A stretch of DNA of 62,918 nt from Prorocentrum cordatum (Eukaryota; Sar; Dinophyceae; Prorocentrales; Prorocentraceae), in assembly GCA_963575745.1 (NCBI GenBank), contig CAUYUJ010015713.1, positions 64,001 through 126,918 of the forward strand, read 5' to 3'. The translations under genes and the position numbers were made by a program. The notes beneath the pieces are model-generated. The model was not told the DNA's origin and did not search any database. It was given only the letters and a program-made list of their open reading frames with translations. Positions 58,465-62,918 of this stretch are shown piece by piece (the stretch's first letter is position 1; the number at the start of each line of letters is the position of its first letter).

Positions 58465-59350
58465 CGGCCATCTGCCAGTGCTGCCCGCGTTCTCTCCTTC
58501 CCCCCCCCTTCCCCTGCTGCTAATGCAATCGCCTTGCCGGTCAAGGCCAGCAGCAGAGCCAAGGGGAGCACGGCTGCTGCTGGCGGCATGCCTCGCGGCG
58601 GCCTCGATGCTCGGGCAGGCCCGCCCCGGGCCCTCGCGCGCCCTGTCTGGGCCCTCGGCGGCCTCAGAGCCGAAGCGTCTTCAAGCAGGATCAGCTTGGA
58701 GCTCTCTTTCCCTGGCGCCCACTTTCCCCCTTCCCGGCGCCTTCCTGCGCAGGAGGGAGGGGGGGGGGGGGGGGGGAAGCTGTCGCAGCGCTTCCGTATT
58801 ACGCTAAGCTGAACAAGCTGTTGATTGAAAGCACGTTACCAGTGTAGACATGACCATATCTACGACACATATATACCCATATCTACGATACATATACATA
58901 TAAACATGTGTATACATATATATTTATATATATATATATATAGCATAATGCCGACTATGTATCGAGCGCACATGTTTGCGGCAATGCGCGCGCGCGGGCG
59001 CGCGCATGCGCGCGAGTGCGCGCGCGCGCGGTCGCCGTCGCCGTCGCCAACGGACGCCCGTCGCCGCCCCGCCGCCGCCGAACCTCGCCTGCATGGCGCG
59101 CATATGCGTATTCATGTGCGCTCATATGTGCCGCCCCCGAAATATCAAGTTCGCTTGCAGTCGGTCCGCCGCGCCAACCGCCGAGCAAGAACGGCCTAGC
59201 GCCGCTTTCGCCCCAGTGAATCTATAGCACGCACCGCGCGGCATCCCTCGCAGAGAATCCAGGATCTCGTTGCCCTTCCGCTTGCAGAGGGGTCGGTTGC
59301 AGCCGCGTAAACGCGAGCCCCGCCAGGGGGCCTCCTGCGGGGCTGTCTAT
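58465..59350. other. Gap between minus-strand exon-like segments; TA-rich and CG-rich tracts
   Basis: Contains a splice-like palindrome at 58741, a G-run (58759-58777), an AT-rich stretch at 58850-58945 (CATATATA words and (TA)n) and a CGCGCGCG alternating tract at 58985-59032. No supported coding sequence. It could be one large intron. Confidence 0.45.
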
Positions 59351-59354
59351 GAGG

Positions 59355-60159
59355 TCAGGAAGCGCGTGAGGGCTGCACCGAAATGCTCCCCATTGCGGCG
59401 GAGATCTGCGCCGGCAGCTTCCTTTTGTTCTCATGCAGCAATTTCACGAGCTCCTCCGCCACCTTCGTCTTCTCTTCCATGCTGTAGCGGTCGGATTTCT
59501 TGCCGATAGAGCACACCTGGCGCTTGTTGCCGAAATTCTCCCGCACGGCGCTGCGCCCGCCCCTCTTGCGCCACATCGCGGTGTATTTCCGCTCGGGGGC
59601 AGCCGTTGCAGCGGGCTTCGCCTTCTTGACCGCGGGCGCCTCCAGTTCCTCCACCTCGACCTCGTCGGGCTCGGGCTGCCCCCCCCCCCCCCCCCCCCTC
59701 GTCGCCCTCGGTGGCGGCGCGCCCCTTCTCGCCCCAAGCCCCTGCAGGCTTTTTCGCGGCAGCGGCGGGTCTTTTGAGAGGCCCGCCCGTTCTCTTCGTC
59801 TTCCTCTTGGACCACGTCTCGTACATGGCATTCGGCACCTCCGTCTCCTTGTCGTCTCCGTGCACTTCGGCCGCGCACATGCCGTCGGGCCCCGGCGCCA
59901 ACTTGTACTCTGCGGTCGTCGCGCCGATCTGCCCTATCACGAGCATGCGGTCGTAGTCGACAGTGAAAATCTCGAACTTATCGCTCTTCATCCTCTTGTC
60001 GCCCGTCTCGGCGGGAGGTTTCCTGGGGGCGGCGGCGCCGCCTGGCGAGGACGCGATGTCGATGGGGTCGCTCAGATGTGGCCCCAAGATCTTCGCGTTC
60101 AGCGGGATGCCCCTCGGAGCCTTCGCGTGGCGCGCATTGTAGATACATCCTGGGCCCAT
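59355..60159 (-). CDS. Minus-strand gene segment interrupted by a G-run frame change
   Basis: Frame 1 (60159 to about 59700) reads MGPGCIYNARHAKAPRGIPL, KSDKFEIFTVDYDRMLVIGQ then IGATTAEYKLAPGPDGM and NAMYETWSKRKTKRTGGPLK. A C-run on the plus strand (59678-59698) follows. After it another phase reads PEPDEVEVEELEAPAVKKAK, KYTAMWRKRGGRSAVRENFG, KRQVCSIGKKSDRYSMEEKT and KVAEELVKLLHENKRKLPAQ, ending near 59355. Both parts look real, so the homopolymer length probably shifts the frame in this copy. Family unknown; basic and probably nuclear. Confidence 0.5.
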
Positions 60160-60233
60160 CGCGGACCCGCTGGCTGGGGTGCTCGGAGGCCGCGCGCGCG
60201 ACGGTGATCTGCTCCTGCTGGGGTCCCTCGCTT

Positions 60234-60608
60234 TTATTTTTCATAGCTGCCTGCCTGCAGCCTCCCAATCTCACCGACCTGCCTCACTGCGGGGTGCACC
60301 CTTGGTCCGTCAACGGCCCCCCTCCACTCGGCGAGGACGCGCGAGAGAGCAGCCGGAAGCTGCCTCGCATACATGCCGGCGTCATCTCTGGGCGTGCCGA
60401 GCTTATGGGCGATCGCATCTCGCAGTTGAGGCTCCGAGATCCGTTGCGTGATCTGAATGACACCGCCCAAGAAAGCCATGTTGTTGACGACCACGTCATC
60501 CATGTCAGATGGGAAGATCGTCATTGCAAGTATCTCCTTCTGGCATGACTTCACCGAGTTCTCCACGCTCTCCACCGAAGCCGCGTTCTTCGCCCGTTCC
60601 TCGGCCAT
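60234..60608 (-). CDS. Minus-strand first segment, 124 codons
   Basis: The frame reads MAEERAKNAASVESVENSVK, SCQKEILAMTIFPSDMDDVV, VNNMAFLGGVIQITQRISEP then QLRDAIAHKLGTPRDDAGMY and ARQLPAALSRVLAEWRGAVD. The composition is balanced and helical, and the antisense frame (156 codons) is less convincing. The ATG lies about 105 bp downstream (minus sense) of the splice-like palindrome at 60711-60726. I do not recognise a family. It may be the 5' coding exon of the gene that ends at 56185. Confidence 0.5.
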   Translation of the reverse strand: MAEERAKNAASVESVENSVKSCQKEILAMTIFPSDMDDVVVNNMAFLGGVIQITQRISEPQLRDAIAHKLGTPRDDAGMYARQLPAALSRVLAEWRGAVDGPRVHPAVRQVGEIGRLQAGSYEK

Positions 60609-60729
60609 GATACGACGCGCAAAAGAAAAATGCGATATTGGATGAAGATTGGATGGGCTGGAACCGCGACGGCTGTACGGATCGCGCGGTTTCCTGTGCC
60701 TCCTCTGTTCCCTCCTGCACAGGAGGGGC

Positions 60730-61125
60730 GACGGACCCGACGCCAGCGATTTTTGCGAACATGCAGACTATGTTGGAAAAGCTTGTTTGCGCTAATCAGG
60801 AAAAGCTTGTTTGCCTTAATTGATGAAGGAACTCAATTCCTAATTCGCGCAGGCAGGACCCTCAAGGCAGGGTCGAGCTCGCCGAGTCGGAGCCGCAGCC
60901 GCCCGCGCCGGCGGCGCCGCCGCTCCCGCCAGCCGGGGGCCACGCAGGAGCGCCGGCCGACGAGGCCATTGGTCTGGCCGACGACCTCGTCATCGCCGGC
61001 GACCCGCCCATCGTGGAGCACGCGGAGCGCCCCTGCCGCTGCCGCTCGGGGCCGCGGGCCCCCCTGACCCTGAGATCTTGGAGTCGCAATTTAATTGAGC
61101 CGTCAAAATGGCTCAATTTTTCCGA
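60730..61125. other. No supported gene
   Basis: Two copies of AAAAGCTTGTTTGC (near 60777 and 60801), then GC-rich sequence with frames on both strands. Nothing recognisable. Confidence 0.4.
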
Positions 61126-61250
61126 GCTGATTCAATTTTGTGGTAGCAGCTTCAGCTGGCTCAATGTTTGTGATTCTGGCTCAATTTCTGTCAAGATGGT
61201 TCAATGTTTGTCACGGCGGCTCAATTTACACCAAAATCGCAGAATCCACC
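61105..61250. repeat. Imperfect tandem repeat of TGGCTCAATTT
   Basis: GGCTCAATTTTTCCG, GGCTCAATGTTTGTGATTCT, GGCTCAATTTCTGTCAAGAT, GGTTCAATGTTTGTCACGGC and GGCTCAATTTACACC follow one another at about 21-25 bp spacing. Confidence 0.8.
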
Positions 61251-61384
61251 ACTCTGGTAACCATTCAGTTTTCGGGCCCTCGTGGGCCAGCCAGCACGCG
61301 CGCGCACGCGCGCGCAAGCCCACCCGCAAGCGCTCGCGCGCGCGCGCCATACGTAGGATGCGTAATGTTCTCGAATATTTGCAT

Positions 61385-62660
61385 GTGGGCTTGGAAACCC
61401 AAGTGAGCCATCAACGGTCAGCTAGATTTCGGGTGACACGCCCGCGCGCGGGTCTCCCGATTGCGCGCGCGCGCGGACGCGCGCGTGGCAAGTCTCAAAT
61501 ATTGACCATATCATGGAAAACTCGCAGGCCTGGAAACTAAAGCGAACCTTAAAACGGTAAGCAGCGGGATTTCGATCGTGCGTGGTCCACCCGATCGCGC
61601 GCGCGCGCGCGCGGACGCGCGCGTGGTATCGCCGCACAAGGTAAGCTGCCATCTTGATCTGGAAACTAAAGTGAACCCTTAACGGTGGCCAACGGGATTT
61701 CGGGTGACCCGCCCGCGCGCGGGTCACCCAATTGCGCGCGCGCGGACGCGCGCGCGCGCGGACGCGCGCGTGGCGAGTTTTGTATTGTGCACAATTTAAA
61801 AAAATAGCCATGTTGGCCTGGAGACTAAAGTGAACCCTTAACGGTGACAGATTGGATTTTGAAATTAACATGCGTTTTCTTATATTTTCACAAATGAAAG
61901 AGTCGCCATGCACGCCTGGAAACTACAGTGAACCCTTAACGGTGATCGATTGGATTTTGAAGTTAACCTGCGTTTTCTTATTTTTTCCAAGCGCCACGTT
62001 GGCCTGGCAAGGTCAACGAACACATATCACTGTAGCCAACGAGATTTCGGGTGACCAACCCGCGCGTGGGTCACCCGATCGCGCGCGCGCGGACGCGCGC
62101 GTGGCGAGTTTTGTATCGCCGCACACGGTAAGCTGCCATCTTGATCTGGAAACTAAAGTGAACCCTTAACGGTGACCAACGGGATTTCGGGTGACCCGCC
62201 CGCGCGCGGGTCACCCGATAGCGCGTGCGCGCGGACGCGCGCGCGCGCGCGGACGCGCGCGTGGCGAGTTTTGTATTGTGCACAATAGAAAAGTCGCCAT
62301 GTTGGCCTGGAAACTAAAGTGAACCCTTAACGGTGACAGATTGGATTTTGAAGTTAACATGCGTTTACTGATATTTTCACAAATGAAAGAGTCGCCATGC
62401 ACGCCTGGAAACTAAAGTGAACCCTTAACGGTGATCGATTGGATTTTGAAGTTAACATGCGTTTTCTGATATTTCACACATGGAAAATATAAGTCACTGT
62501 GTTGGCCTGGAACCGAAAGTGAATATTTAACGGTGACCGATTGGATGTTGAAGTTAACATGCGTTGACATTAATTGTGTGTTCTGACGAAAAGAATACAG
62601 CCACGCTAAAGGAAACCATTCGCGGTTACCGATTTGAGTTTCACAAGTGTCTTCCGCGCG
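61385..62660. repeat. Composite satellite: GTGAACCCTTAACGGTGA units with GC-hairpin inserts
   Basis: CTGGAAACTAAAGTGAACCC then TTAACGGTGA recurs at about 61660, 61820, 61917, 62147, 62309 and 62407, with weaker copies near 61400, 61535 and 62510. Two sub-units alternate. One carries GGGTGACCCGC and GCGGGTCACCC as a perfect stem plus CGCGCGGACGCGCGCGTGGC. The other carries GATTGGATTTTGAAGTTAAC then ATGCGTTTTC. Unit lengths are about 97 bp without and 130-160 bp with the hairpin. Short minus frames repeat HARVRARAR. Confidence 0.9.
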
Positions 62661-62714
62661 CAAGCGACTTCAAACATAATGCGCCGCCACACGTTGGTTT
62701 TCACGAGTTAGCTT

Positions 62715-62818
62715 CGCTATTGTTGTCGGTCCTCCTTCTCCCCCTCCTCCTCCTCGTCCTCCTCCTCCTCCTCCTCGTCCTCCTCCTCCTCTCCCCCCCC
62801 CCTCCGCTGTATAGAGGT
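62715..62818. repeat. CCT/CTC microsatellite
   Basis: CCTCCT and CGTCCTCCTC units, about 100 bp, ending in a C-run. The rest of the window to 62918 is pyrimidine-rich without a feature. Confidence 0.9.
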
Positions 62819-62918
62819 CCTTCTCTTCTTCGCCTCTCCCCTGATCCCATCACTATCCTCACAGTCGGCCCCGCCCTCGCCCCTCTTCCCCCCCCCCTCG
62901 CGCTGGGCGCGCACGCGC

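Larger units (their letters stand above)
50757..60726 (-). promoter_or_regulatory. Dispersed palindrome CCTCCTGTGCAG|GAGG, candidate 3' splice sites
   Basis: Perfect copies on the minus strand lie at 60711-60726, 57848-57863 and 52703-52718, and one with CACAG at 55118-55133. Imperfect copies lie near 58741-58756 (CTGCGCAG|GAAGG), 56087-56103 and 50757-50772 (CCCTGTGCAG|GAGG). Most are preceded by CGCCC, and the best are followed by exon-like sequence on the minus strand. A pyrimidine tract followed by CAG|G fits a splice acceptor. Confidence 0.5.

Noticed and set aside
61104-61126. CCGTCAAAATGGCTCAATTT as a spliced-leader relic
   Set aside because: It lacks AGCC and the final CAAG, and GGCTCAAT is the unit of a local tandem repeat.

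Overview
The window looks like nuclear DNA of a dinoflagellate. It is GC-rich and dominated by micro- and minisatellites and long C/G homopolymers. It has no bacterial-style operons. Its recognisable coding sequence belongs almost entirely to retroelements and transposase-like genes of types common in dinoflagellates: a Copia-type polyprotein with CCCH-finger Gag, an APE/RT LINE, and a CxxC/DDE-like family. The genus cannot be assigned from sequence alone. No tRNA, rRNA or CRISPR was found.

Layout. 0-6 kb: tandem repeats, a possible reverse-transcriptase (RT) scrap with a YLDD motif, an Arg/Glu-rich open frame, GC-rich DNA without a clear gene, and a CA/AACAC satellite. 6.2-10.6 kb: a decayed LINE, with ORF1 and an endonuclease-RT ORF2; a CT microsatellite of about 445 bp has grown exactly inside RT motif B. 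10.6-28.7 kb: a repeat landscape. It holds three complete copies and one split pair of ends of a short terminal-inverted-repeat (TIR) element, a LINE C-terminal zinc-finger remnant, a 33-bp coding minisatellite, GAT and GGA satellites, a 90-bp minisatellite encoding CxxC repeats, a degenerate heptamer satellite ending in telomere-like sequence, and a pentamer satellite. 28.8-30.8 kb: very GC-rich open frames of unknown meaning.

30,921-50,055 is the centrepiece: an intact-looking, very large (19,135 bp) Copia-type LTR retrotransposon. It has identical 175-bp LTRs (TGTGTG...TACACA), a TGATT target duplication, a candidate primer-binding site and a polypurine tract. The main ORF (4070 aa) carries a coiled-coil Gag with three CCCH fingers, an SR-like region, protease, integrase, RT and RNase H, then about 1180 further residues of unknown function. 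A second long frame (882 + 1012 aa, one in-frame TGA between them) is reached by a -1 shift; it contains a segment resembling Tpt1/KptA RNA 2'-phosphotransferase. At least 29 copies of a 16-nt hairpin (stem plus GNNA, mostly GNRA, tetraloop) are scattered through all three ORFs. They occur in two different reading phases and have compensatory stem changes, so the signal appears to be in the nucleic acid rather than the protein. I consider this the best candidate for an undescribed system.

50-61 kb: on the minus strand, exon-like pieces of a low-complexity nuclear-protein-like gene (60.6 to 56.2 kb) and of a DDE-transposase-like gene (55.0 to 50.9 kb). They are separated by satellite-bearing gaps, several of which end in a palindromic CCTCCTGTGCAG|GAGG motif that fits a 3' splice site. 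61.1-62.9 kb: a composite satellite with long GC hairpins, then a CCT microsatellite.
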